From: Brachionus rotundiformis
Lineage: Eukaryota > Rotifera > Eurotatoria > Ploima > Brachionidae
Direction of reading: 5' to 3'
DNA length: 64,000 nucleotides
Assembly: GCA_016802295.1 (NCBI GenBank)
Contig: JAESIW010000180.1
Location: 1,051,342-1,115,341 of the forward strand
How positions within the stretch are numbered: position 1 is the stretch's first letter; each line of letters opens with the position of its first letter. The notes beneath the pieces were generated by a model. It worked only from the letters and a program-made list of their open reading frames with translations, was not told where the DNA came from and did no database searches. The position numbers and the translations under genes are program-made. Below, piece by piece: positions 42,201 to 52,339 of the stretch.

Positions 42201-45092
42201 TAAAGCCATGTTTCCTCTCATTGATGAAGAGATCATCTTGGACTTTTTAAAAAAATATGACAACGACTTGAACATTGTCACCAATATTCTATTAGATTCG
42301 GTAAATTTTTCAGACATTAAGTCGGATAAGACGCCTAATGAGCCTCAAAAAGTAGCCACCAATTCAAAGATCAAGTCATTGCAAGAAATTTGTCTTACTC
42401 AAATGGAAAAGATTGAATTAGCTTTGGAAAATTTAAATTCAAGAATAAAAATTGCTAAATCGAGTACCAAAATGACTACAAGTTTACCAACTCAATCCTT
42501 GCCTAAAGATATTATCAATTCACCAAAGTCCGAAAATAAAAATAGCGATGAACCAATAATTTATTTGAAGATTGACAAACTAAGAGCTTTGGTTGATCTG
42601 TTTGGATCTGCTGACGAGTTGGACACTTTAGATGGTAGTTAAAATTATATATTTTTAAAATTAAAAAAAAAAAAATTTAATTATTTATTTTTTAAGAAAA
42701 CTGTAAAATTCCCATTGATTTAGATCTTGGCTTACAGATTTATCAAACTTGGAAAAAAAGTTGTGGTACCAGAACTAGAAAAGTTTCTTCAGACCTTTCT
42801 GATTATGGTTCTCAAATTGAGAATGATGAAAAACTGAGCCTGGAACTATTTGATGCAATAAACATGCGCGACCCTATTGAAAAAATTCCGGTATTTTTAT
42901 CCGAAAAAGGCTTCAATTCAGCTAAAATGTCACTGAGACAAATTATGGCCGAAGAAATGGCAGAACAAAAGCTAAAAGAGCAATTCTTAAATAGTATTAA
43001 TAAAAAGTCTGAGAAGGATTTATCATTATTTGAGCGCACTTCACTTGAAAAATTCATTGCCAAATGGTCAAATCAACAATGTGAATCACAGATGAACAAT
43101 GATGAACAGCCTGACAACATGGCAAATCGGATAAAGCTAAACCAATTGTTCGAAATGTATGAGAATTTAGTTGATAAAAAGATGATTGAAGATATATTCA
43201 AAACTAAAAAGTAAGTTCAAATATTTTTAAACAAAATTTGGTTCGGTGAAATTTGGTACAAAAGAGCAGAACAAAATATTAGAAAATGGTCATGTAATTG
43301 CAACATGATGCAACATTGACGATTGCATGAATTGTCAAAGTCTTCGGCAAAATGCGCTTCATTCAAAAAGAGTAAAGTTTTCCAGAGATGTTCTAAACAA
43401 TGCAACCATGAATGTTGCACCATGTTGCAATTACAGGACCATTTTTTAACATTTTACTCTTTTGTAGCAAATTTTACAGAACCCTTTGGTATCTTTTTAA
43501 AGTTTTTTGGGAATCGTGACCATCTTAAATGATTATCATTGAATCTTTTATTTCTAATCTCAAATTGAAGTTTAGATCAATTTGCTCTATTTAGGAAATT
43601 ATGAAATATACCAAACTCCAAAAGGAGCTTTACTAATGGTGCTCAAAAATTCTTTTTTTTTTATTTAAATCAGAATAAAACAACAAAAACGAAATTGGTA
43701 AGGAAATTGAGCGATTAGTAAGGGATCTAGGTTCAATTTCTAAGTTTTCAAGTTTCCGTAAATATTTTTAAATAAGTTAATTTTTTTTTTAATTTTTTTT
43801 AAACTTAATTACTCCTAGGATAGATTAATATTTTTATTATTTATACTAGAATTGTTCACATTTTTAGAAAAAGATTATGTTTTTTTTAATTTAAATATCG
43901 TTTTGAATATCAAATAACATCATGCAAATTTATATTTTTTAATGTTATTGTTTAAAAAAACTCAAGTTAACTCTCTACAATAATTTAATAATTATTATTC
44001 ATTATTTATAGAGATTTTAAGGACTCGGAAATAAAATATAACAAAAAAATCTTTTAATTTTTTCATATGTTCGATTTAATAAAGATTAGATAAGATAAGA
44101 TAAGAAACAGGTGATAGGTGATAATTCTTAATGGCGCATGTTCTTTTGATAAATTTTTCAAATTTTTAAAAAAGAATTGTTTTTGGAAACAATAAGTCTA
44201 ATATTGGGTTACTAGGAATTACCAATTTTCATTCAAACTTATTAAATGCTATGCTCTCAGTCTTGTTTTTTAAACAATATTATCTAAATTTTATTTAAAT
44301 ATTTTTAAACTTCAATAAAAATATTTTAAATAATTGATATGATTAAGGGAAATTTAGAAAATTTTTTAATATTTTAACAGACTATCAATTTTTTACTTAC
44401 TTAAGATATAACATCCACGAAGCGATTAAACATTTAAATGACTTCTACAATTTAAATCAAGTTCCAGAACAAAGCAAGACATTTGATTTGAGATCAAATT
44501 GTAAAGCAAATAGCAAAGCTGAAAATAGACCAGAAATTTTAAGCCAATCTTATCATATAAATGACAGATATGAAGAAAATGGAAGAGAACTGGCGAATAA
44601 GTTTTCACTGATACGACAAGGTTACTTTGAAAAGGCGGCAGAAGCACACAGTCGTGGTTGGGGCGCTGTAGCTCAATATTATGCTGATATGGGCCATCAT
44701 CAAACAAAAATGATCGAGGACTCGAACCAAAAAGCTGTTGTTCAGATATTTAAGGCAAATAATCCTGATTTTAAAAATACGAACACAATTGATTTGCATG
44801 GACTTCATGTAAAAGAAGCCATTAATGTTTTAAAGGATGTTATTAACCAAAAAAGGACAGGTAAAATTTGTTTCATTTTTTTTTTTGATATAAATAAATT
44901 AAATTATTAAAAGAAGTGACAAATTCAAATGGTAAAAAGCTTAAATCTTATATTTTTGTGGTAACCGGATGCGGCCATCATTCCGAAAATGGGCCTAGAC
45001 TGCGGCCTAATGTTATTAATTTTTTGAATCAAACTAATGTTAGGTATAAAGAAGTTAATATTGGCCTCTTACAAGTATACCTTAATACTTAG
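39214..45092 (+). CDS. N4BP2: N4BP2-like protein: polynucleotide-kinase P-loop, CUE, DUF1771 and Smr domains
   Basis: Seven exons in phase (39214-39479, 39520-39647, 39703-39791, 41629-42634, 42697-43210, 44406-44860, 44914-45092) give 878 residues, about half of mammalian N4BP2. Walker A is GASGSGKST at 73-81; SADSYF and SPVIIDNTNIKIWEFKPY complete the kinase-like domain (about 65-175). A CUE ubiquitin-binding helix bundle lies at about 345-386 (LDILKAMFPLIDEEIILDFL), DUF1771 at about 725-790 and the Smr domain at about 793-878, with TIDLHGLHVKEAI and HHSENGPRLRPNVINFLNQ. In vertebrates the protein binds Nedd4 and ubiquitin; Smr domains cleave RNA or DNA, and worm NONU-1-type relatives act in mRNA no-go decay. 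The usual Smr TGRG reads TGCG here. Intron 39792-41628 (1837 nt) holds a copy of the CUE region; intron 43211-44405 holds a MITE. Confidence 0.93.
40663..40855 (+). repeat. 193-bp duplicate of the N4BP2 CUE-coding segment inside its own intron
   Basis: Bases 40663-40855 match 42133-42325 with only two substitutions that I can see (A/G in a Glu-Val-Ala-Asn-Leu context near 40687 and C/A near 40780). The reading frame is intact and ends at a TAA at 40861. The copied piece begins and ends in the middle of exon 4, so it is a DNA-level segmental copy and not an exon duplication or retrocopy. Confidence 0.95.
40868..41120 (-). other. Coding-like fragment joined to the CUE duplicate
   Basis: The minus-strand frame from 41120 reads as normal protein for about 84 residues (for example KIEPRLSNLLENYISTALDN and MTIRLFSEYQRVFNSRF) before running antisense into the CUE copy. 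I do not recognise it. It has no partner exons here, so it is likely another captured gene fragment in the same intronic insertion. Confidence 0.4.
43240..43483. mobile_element. MITE with about 85-bp terminal inverted repeats in an N4BP2 intron
   Basis: 43240-43326 (starting GGTTCGGTGAAATTTGGTAC) and the reverse complement of about 43398-43483 (starting GGTTCTGTAAAATTTGCTAC) agree over about 85 bp, including the TAATTGCAACATG core. It starts 29 bp after the exon 5 donor. A degenerate relative (AATGTTGCACCATGTTGCA) is near 40393. Confidence 0.82.
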
Positions 45093-46019
45093 TTTTTTTT
45101 TTTTAATTTTATAAGAATATTATACCTGTTTTGTTATTTTTTTACTTGTTTTTTGAAATGTACCCTTATTTTTCGATAACAAGGATACAATTTTTATATA
45201 AATTAGTTTTTTTACTAACAAAACTTAGAAATAAATCTATTAAATTATTTTTATTTTATCTGAACGAATTATTTGTTAAATATTCCATTATTCAATTTTA
45301 TTTCTGGATCCTTGGTATGTAGCGCGAGGATTTATTTAGTAATCTAAAATTGAACTAATCAGCATATTTGCTGGAAATACATAAAAATTTTTGGCAGAAT
45401 CAACGAATTTTTATTGATTAAATCTATTGAATAAAAACTAGATATAAATAATTCTTTAGATAAAAAAATGTTGTGTACATTAGTTGTAAATTTATAATTA
45501 TTTGTTATTTTTAAAAGAAAAACAAACCACAAAGTCTTAAATTAAGACTGCCAAAGTTATTGGATGATGGACGCACCCTCATACGACAAAACTTGGACAA
45601 AAACTGCTAAACAGCTCTTCTGCAGGCTAAGTGAAAGGCCAAAGTTATGGTGACTGATCTTTGTCCATTTTTTAACTAAAAATTATTGTGATAATTTTCT
45701 AATTTATAAGAAATGAATCGATTGTATGAAATATTCAAAATAAAAAATTTTATAAAATTGATTTAGATTAGAAGAAAAAGCATGACATTTACAGGAAAGT
45801 TAATTACTTTTCTATAAGATAAATTTATTTATAAATTCAATAAAAAACTATGAACATTTAAATATAGACTTTAAAAAAAAAGACTTTTAGCATAAATATA
45901 TTCAATTTAATAAAATAATTTTTTACAAATAAATAAAATATTCAACTTGGTGAGCATTTATTAGGTTTAAACTGATTGCTAAATAACTTGAAAACCGACA
46001 TTGTTAACTCATTCTATTT
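45093..46019. other. Intergenic, no gene recognised
   Basis: AT-rich 3' flank of N4BP2. A short less AT-rich piece at about 45530-45660 (plus frame LLDDGRTLIRQNLDKN) may be transposon debris but is unassigned. Confidence 0.45.
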
Positions 46020-46380
46020 ATTTACTATTCTGTTTGATAAGAAGTTTCTCCTTGCTTCACATTTTGTTAGTTTGCGAGCGAATTCGATGCTCAGCTCTTC
46101 TAACTCCTCTACTTGGACCTTCATAATTCACTGAAGTACTAAACGCTGGATCATAATACCAATTGACTTGATTGAATTTTATAGAATTATATCAGATTAC
46201 CACGCTGAAGCCTTTCTTTTAGAGCTTCTAGTCTCAGATTAGATAGCCTTTACTGATAGTTCAAATTTCTTATTTGTGGAGCTAGTTTCGTTGCTCGTCT
46301 TTGTACTTGTTCTAGTCTAAATATATCCTTTTTAAGTAAGGCACAAAGTATTCTAGATGCGGTCTAATATATATGCCAGA
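46020..46380 (-). mobile_element. Non-LTR RT C-terminal fragment
   Basis: The minus strand reads IRPHLEYFVPYLKKDIFRLE, QVQRRATKLAPQIRNLNYQ, a stop, then RLSNLRLEALKERLQRGNLI and a second stop. This is the thumb/C-terminal block of CR1/jockey-like RT (RxxLEY...LE.VQRRATK...RL..L.L..L..RR.RGD.I). In-frame stops show decay. Confidence 0.85.
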
Positions 46381-46686
46381 TGTAATGTCCCTAACTTAAT
46401 AAATGGGAAATGAATAAGAATTTTCTTTTTATTTGCCAAACTGGCTTTTATTAAAATCTAAATGTCGAAACGGCCGTCTAAGCCAAAATGAATTTAATAA
46501 AGTTTAAATGGTAAATGATTTTCTTTGCTTGAGCTTTCTCTTATAAATACATAATTGGACGCCAACGCATGTTTGTAAAAAACCAAGTTATTGTTTCAAA
46601 CATCTTGGCCAAACCTATGGTTAAATATAAATAATAAAATAACGCTTCATATTACAGTTTCTAACGCGTGATGTCACAACATCACA
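46381..46686 (-). repeat. LTR of a Ty3/gypsy-like element
   Basis: On the minus strand it begins TGTGATGTTGTGACATC and ends GGGACATTACA, with inverted ends, and is preceded (46687-46704) by a purine tract (GAGAAGGGAG). It is the same end type as the miniature element at 3641-4008. The six bases after its end (TCTGGC) equal the primer-site start seen there, and then the sequence changes to an unrelated RT fragment. Confidence 0.6.
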
Positions 46687-46800
46687 TCCACTCCCTTCTC
46701 TCTTTGCCTTCTGCTGTTGGATTCTTGTAGAGGTCCTGATGTTCGGGTTCTGTCTTCTTTGTTCTATTTCTTTGGTTTTTTTCGGCATCCTTCATCTTGT

Positions 46801-47013
46801 TCAAACAAACGCAATATCACTAATTTTGACACATCCCATACCGCTGTCCTTTATATTTCCGTCATCGTCTAAATAGTCAATATAACATTTGAAAAACGAT
46901 GAGTTTCTCGTGATTCTCTTGTCGTCTCTCTCCGCCGTGACCATCGATCCATTCACTCCTGGTAAAGTTGCAAGAATGATTGGGCATCCAAAGTAAATGA
47001 AAAAAAAAATCAA
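46801..47013 (-). pseudogene. LTR retrotransposon Pol C-terminal remnant
   Basis: A minus-strand frame with MVTAERDDKRITRNSSFFK, resembling the last residues of gypsy-type Pol (VxRNGKxITRNxSFFK). It lies upstream, in element orientation, of the purine tract and LTR at 46381-46686, consistent with the 3' end of one element. The rest of Pol is missing. Confidence 0.6.
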
Positions 47014-48257
47014 TTTTGATTTTTCTATTCAAATGGGCGAATTTGCAGAAAAATGAAGAAACAGTTTATTCAGTAATCGATCTGAATAAAACAATTACTG
47101 AATTTCGATTAGATGAAATAAATTTAGATGAGTTTGATATAAAACAAAATAAATGTAGTCAAATATCTACTTTTTTAAAATAATAAATCTTTTGTTGGTT
47201 TTTCATTGCTCAAATGCTATGGAACTCTATTTAAATAACGTATTTTACTTTCATTTACTATCAATTTTAAAATATTTATGGAAAAATTTTTTTTTAAATT
47301 TTGAGTTTTACACTTATGTTAAATATCAGGCAAATATTTAAAAATCTATGTTTGATAGGTCTTAAATACAGAATCTCTTGCTTACAATGAATGTATTGGT
47401 TTCGTAAATTTACTGAGTCCAATAAATCGCTTTATTTAAATATTTTGCAGTATAACAAATTCCTTCAAACTCTTCTAATGGAGAAAGGAGATATTATTTA
47501 AATGATATAAAAAGATTTATTCAGATCTGTATGAGGAATCAAATTGATTGTTTTTATCTACGACAATTTAAATCAAAATAAAAGGTATTGTAAAAAGGAA
47601 ACACGGAAAACAGTCAAAATCTTGCTCGACGTGATTTGGCATTCCACCCTCAGCCTATGTGACCAACACACAACAGCTTTTAACCTTGGATGATTTTTTT
47701 ATTCTTTTCTTTTTTCCATTTTAACATATAATAAATATTCTTGCAAAGCATGAATGGACAATAAATTTTTTTTATATTATTTTATAATGAGCAAACTTTA
47801 ATTATAAATGGACAAAAATATAAATGATTGTAAAAAAAGTTGATTGGCTCAATTAGTCAAAGAGTTAATTAGACTTTTTTTTTAATAAATACAGGCAATT
47901 TTTTTAACTAATGACAATCATATTTCAAAAGCGTTATGATGATTAATTACCCCAATGGACTCATCCTGGCTAACAAGCGTGAAAAATAACGATTCTCAAT
48001 TATGCAATAGCGTTTGATTTCAATGGGATTAATGACTTAATTAGATTAAAAATTAAAAAATAAACTCTTGCCTATTTTCTAAATTACATTTGTCTATCAA
48101 AATGTTTTTGTTTTAGTCCTCGAATGAATTAGTCATTTAGAATCTGGCCCAATCTATTAATGATCAATATGATCAATTTAGAAATAAGTTTTTAAATTGT
48201 GTTCAAGTGCTTTAATACTCAAGTTATGTAAGTGACTTAAATAAAAGCTTATTAAGC
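47014..48257. other. Intergenic upstream of the Gsx gene
   Basis: AT-rich presumed promoter region with homeodomain-type TAAT/ATTA cores scattered as expected from composition. No coding sequence seen. Confidence 0.5.
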
Positions 48258-48268
48258 TATATATAAAG
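48258..48268 (+). promoter_or_regulatory. TATA-box candidate of the Gsx gene
   Basis: TATATATAAAG lies 130 bp upstream of the Gsx Met. In AT-rich DNA such a match is weak evidence; position and orientation fit. Confidence 0.35.
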
Positions 48269-48397
48269 ATCATGTTCTAAATTTTTAAATACTTAATAAA
48301 AACAATCAATTTAAATGGCACTCGACTATGGACTCAAGTTTTCTTAAGGCTTCTATTTTAAAGCAGATTTTGTTTAAGTTTTAGAAATTAGAATATC

Positions 48398-48946
48398 ATG
48401 TCCAAATCAAGCACATTTTTTATTAATAATTTACTGGCCGAGAGCCGTCCCATGCATGGCAGCGGCGGTGTGGGGGTGCAGCAGCACGCTCAAATGTGTA
48501 CATGTGTGTCGTGCCAAACACTAAGGTTCATCTCATATTTCAACCCAGTGTTTTCAATGACCAAAGTAGAGGACAGCGAAGTGGCCAAGGTGAATGCTTC
48601 AAACGAAATAAGTGATGAGTGCACCGATGAGTTTGATGATGATGACAATGTTTCTCAGAGTAATTCAAACTCGAGGAGAATGCGGACTGCGTTCACCAGC
48701 TCCCAGTTAATTGACTTGGAAAAAGAGTTTGACAACTCGATGTACTTGTCCCGTTTGAGACGCATCGAGATTGCCAATAAGTTGAGGTTAAGTGAGAAGC
48801 AGGTAAAGATTTGGTTTCAGAATAGACGTGTCAAATACAAGAAGGAGAATGCCAAGTCGAATGAAAAATGCAAGTGTCTCAGAACTTGTGGTGGTAATAA
48901 AAAAAAGGAAGCCTGTACTTCAAATGGGTGCAATGTCTCATGCTGA
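48398..48946 (+). CDS. Gsx: Gsx-class (ParaHox) homeodomain transcription factor
   Basis: A single exon of 182 residues. The homeodomain spans residues 92-151 with RMRTAFTSSQLIDLEKEF, YLSRLRRIEIANKLRLSEKQ and VKIWFQNRRVKYKKE; W139, F140, Q141 (position 50) and N142 (position 51) are intact. YLSRLRRIEIA and RRVKxKKE are typical of Gsx/ind rather than of Hox genes. The N terminus MSKSSTFFINNLL resembles the conserved MxRSFxVDSLI start of Gsx proteins. An acidic stretch (74-84) precedes the homeodomain, and the C-terminal tail is Cys-rich (CKCLRTC), as in several Gsx proteins. Gsx patterns the anterior neuroectoderm in bilaterians. Most Gsx genes have an intron before the homeobox; none is seen here. 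An AATAAA overlaps the region just after the stop. Confidence 0.93.
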   Translation: MSKSSTFFINNLLAESRPMHGSGGVGVQQHAQMCTCVSCQTLRFISYFNPVFSMTKVEDSEVAKVNASNEISDECTDEFDDDDNVSQSNSNSRRMRTAFTSSQLIDLEKEFDNSMYLSRLRRIEIANKLRLSEKQVKIWFQNRRVKYKKENAKSNEKCKCLRTCGGNKKKEACTSNGCNVSC

Positions 48947-49672
48947 ATAAAATAAACACCATATAATTATTTTCTTTTGATCATTTTCTGTTAATAAACT
49001 TAATGAGATTTAATTAAAGAATGAGATTTTCGCTATTTTTTTTGTATAAGAATTAGCTTAATATGCTTGAGTGATGTTTAAAAATGAGATTTTTTTTCAT
49101 AGACCGATATTATATGATATTTGTAAATATTTGTTTAATAAAATGTTACGTCTAAGCTAAACACTTTTTATTTTGGAGATTTATTTCAGTCAAAATGAAT
49201 AATCTAGTTAATTAGTTAAATATTTGGACTTTTAAGACTCTGGTCGACTTATAAACCTAATGTATTTCAATAACAATTAAGTATATTTTTAAATACTTAT
49301 CAAATATTCATAAACATTACTTAATTCGAAAGAGTAATTTATAGTTCTAAAATTTTTATTAGTTATAGTTTACAAAAATGTTTAAATCTATTCATAAGTT
49401 TCCCTTTATTTATGATATAACAAGTGTTATTATGATCTACGATCCTACGAAAACCAATAACTTTATCAAGTACTTTATTACAATAACTTTATTCTTAAAT
49501 TGTGTTTTTAATTGTTTAGTCTAATAAAATAAAATTTAAAAAATAATAAAAATCTATCTCATTTATTCAGCATTAACACAAGTCAACTAATCTGTTGAGT
49601 AGGAGTTTTTTTGGCGTTTTTCAGAATTATTCTGGGAAAAATCTGAAAATCTGAAACTCTTTTAATAATCAA
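48947..49672. other. Intergenic, 3' flank of Gsx
   Basis: AT-rich non-coding DNA. Nothing recognised. Confidence 0.6.
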
Positions 49673-49969
49673 GAAAAATTCTTCCTATTTTGGTAAATTA
49701 AAATTTACTAAAATAAAATATCTCTAAAAAAATACTGCAACTTAATGCAACATACTTTGTTACATCTTTTTTACCAAAAATGAATCCTTTATTTTCTTAT
49801 TTTTAAGTAAACAATTCAATAATCAATTTAATTTTTATTTTTTATCTTCATCAGAAAAATTATTTTTGGTAAAAAGATGCAACAAAGTATGTTGTATTAA
49901 GTTGCAGTATTTTATAAAATATATTTTATTTTAGTAAATTTTAATTTACCAAAATAGGAAGAATTTTTG
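49673..49969. mobile_element. MITE / fold-back element with about 105-bp inverted repeats
   Basis: The left arm 49673-49785 (AAAAATTCTTCCTATTTTGG, then ACTGCAACTTAATGCAACAT) is matched by the reverse complement of 49858-49969 with only a few differences. The interior is about 70 bp. It has no coding capacity and would form a very long hairpin. It shares a short TGCAACAT core with the MITE at 43240 but is otherwise different. Confidence 0.85.
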
Positions 49970-50385
49970 TTCTGCTTGTTTTTGAAATTCACAATACCGT
50001 AGAGGATGCCTAGACTAGATATTTGAGCTTAAGAACATTATAGAAAAACTATCTTTTTTTGCTATCCGAACAAGTATAAAACTTGAAGGTCCGTCCATTT
50101 GTTATAAATCTTTATTCTCTTATAAGCCAGGTTGATAAGCAAAATAATTGACGCTAATTAATTAACTAGGATTACTTATTTTTCACCTATTTTACTAGGC
50201 GATGAATATAAAAATATATTTTTTTTTCATAAAATTACTTAAATTATATAAAATTTGTAATAAAAATCAAGTTTTATCTGATTATTCAAAATTTTATCTT
50301 AAATTGAAAAAGAATATCTAAGGAATAACCGCATCCAAATACTTTTCTGATGCTTGAATAGTCTTGTTTGTTAATAAAACTACAA

Positions 50386-50595
50386 TAATATGATGACACC
50401 CACTTCGCTTAGCTGGGCTAAAATAACTTCTGGAACGGTGCATAAAGATGAAAATACGGTAGCGTTGATGACAACAATGTCAACTGAAATGAAGAAAAGG
50501 AAAAATGGACTAAAAATGTTGTGATTGCCATTCCGGCATCAATTAATACTGTTCCTGAGGGAGAAGCCGATTTAGTTCATCATACCAGTAATCAT
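50386..50595 (+). mobile_element. Non-LTR retrotransposon ORF1-like fragment
   Basis: The plus strand reads LSWAKITSGTVHKDENTVAL and MSTEMKKRKNGLK, then after a one-base slip near 50518 KNVVIAIPASINTVPEGEAD. The order SWA(K/D)I, then (K/R)-rich helix, then KNV(V/I)IxxIPxS is typical of ORF1 proteins of CR1/L2-like elements. Broken copy. Confidence 0.5.
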
Positions 50596-51079
50596 CTTTT
50601 ATCATAAGTTCATCTTCACATTTTTTGATAGTGTAGTTCTATACTCTAGCTCAAAAAATAATAAAGAAAATATGACAAAATTATATACAAGCAAATAATC
50701 AAACTTCTTATTTATCCAGAGTTAAATACTACAACTTTTTAAGAATTGAGTTAAATCCTGGTGAGCGTATACCTCCTTGTATTGAGAATATTGCCTAGAC
50801 TTGTAGGTTTTCGAATCTTTTTCGTGTTTCTACTTTCGTTCCCTTTTCTACAACTTTCAGCACAGGACCGGACTTTACAGAGCTCAAAATGTTCTATTCA
50901 ACGTTTAGTTATTTCTTGTTGAATTAAGAAAATCATAGAACAAAGTCTGGAAAGCACATTGTTTCCAAACTGTTTTTGATAGCATACACAGAGAAACCAT
51001 AACTGATAAAAAGTCCAAAATTTAAAAAACAAAGCTAAATCAGAAGTTCAGAAGATGCCTTAAAATTTTCCACTTGATA

Positions 51080-51300
51080 GTCTATGAAGAAGGATTATTG
51101 GGACACACTGGCCTGAAATATTGTCAAAGGATGAGCTATACAGAGTAACGAATTTAAAAGCATTGAGGAAATTCATTAAGAAAGAAACAGGTATGCCAAA
51201 CAAGGTCTTTCAGTGGACACCTTAAGAGTGACGTAAGAGTAGAAACATAGAAGTCAAGGATGAAGGTAAATGAGAATTAATCAAAGTTCTGGACAAAGTA
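51080..51300 (+). mobile_element. RTE-like RT C-terminal fragment
   Basis: The plus strand contains RIIGTHWPEILSKDELYRVT, then a basic stretch and KVFQWTP, the RTE/jockey signature (RIL.I.WP..ISN.EL...T ... ALxWxPxGxRKRGRP). The downstream part is degraded. It is the same family type as the better-preserved copy at 63592-64000. Confidence 0.6.
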
Positions 51301-52089
51301 TATTTTGTGCTATCTTCAACTTTATTCCTAATTCTGATTGACTTTTTCAATGAATAAAACAATTGCCAGTCCTATGGGTATTCTACTTCTGGTCTTGTCC
51401 AAGTACATACACTTATTTGTTAAAAAGATTTTTCACTCAAGGTTTGCGCGTAGCAAAACTACAGCATTCTCTGAATTTCAGCAAACCGTCTTTAAAATAT
51501 TAATCTGCATACTTGAAAACTTTAAAAAAATGATTTTTTTGTCGTATAAGTATTGTCAACAAAAAAATTTTTGATCCCACCCCCTCAAAGATAAGAAAAC
51601 AAAGTTAAAATTTAGTAACCTTTTAGCTAAAATATCTCATGTTCTAATAAGCATAACCTTATTAATATGCATATATTCTGAAAGCACACAGTCTCATCTA
51701 CAAAATGGTGTATTAATTTAATATATTATTTTACCAATAGATAGATATTTTGGCAAAAAATGGGAAAACAAATGTTATTTTTTCACTATTTTTGTATCTA
51801 GTCCGCAGTTTCCCCCCTGACCCCTACTTTTTAATTCAGATTCTGAAACAGATTCAAAAATAGTAAAAAAATGGTATTTTTTTAGCATTTTTTGCCAAAA
51901 TATCAATAGTGCTGTAGTTAAGTAAAAATATATTGTCAATCATAAATAATAAGTGAATTCCTGCTATTTACACATTACATTAACTACACTTTCCAAATGT
52001 CTTTTGATAAAATCCCATATCTGTCATTGCAAGCTCTATGACTTTGACCGAAGAAAAAATGCCACACAAGTCATTAAATCAATTTGTTT

Positions 52090-52266
52090 GGTATATATGA
52101 TGATTATAGTCTTAGCGAGCATACCAGACATGATTGGTTAGCTCCATTCAAGACTGGTTACTCTATTCCTACTGACTATCATCTGTTTTGGTCGATGAAG
52201 CATTTCTCAAGGGGAAAAAAAGCATCAAATCATAGAAATTATCAAAAAGGATCAGCAGCTTTCTGA
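52090..52266 (+). pseudogene. Mariner transposase C-terminal fragment
   Basis: IPTDYHLFWSMKHFSRGKKA matches the (A/P)SDYHLFRSMQHFLxGKKF block around the third catalytic Asp of mariner (D34D) transposases; the Asp of TDYHLF is that residue. Only about 60 codons survive, ending with a premature stop, and upstream blocks are not recognisable. Confidence 0.7.
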
Positions 52267-52339
52267 TTTTTACAGTTTGTCACCACTTAATCACACTTTG
52301 GTCAAGTTTTTATACAATTAAAACGAATGTTTTTATAAA

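Noticed and set aside
41988..43063. Minus-strand frames at 41988-42317 and 42812-43063
   Set aside because: Antisense of well-supported N4BP2 exons 4 and 5.
51953..52141. 62-codon plus-strand frame
   Set aside because: It overlaps the degraded mariner remnant in another frame and shows no protein family features.
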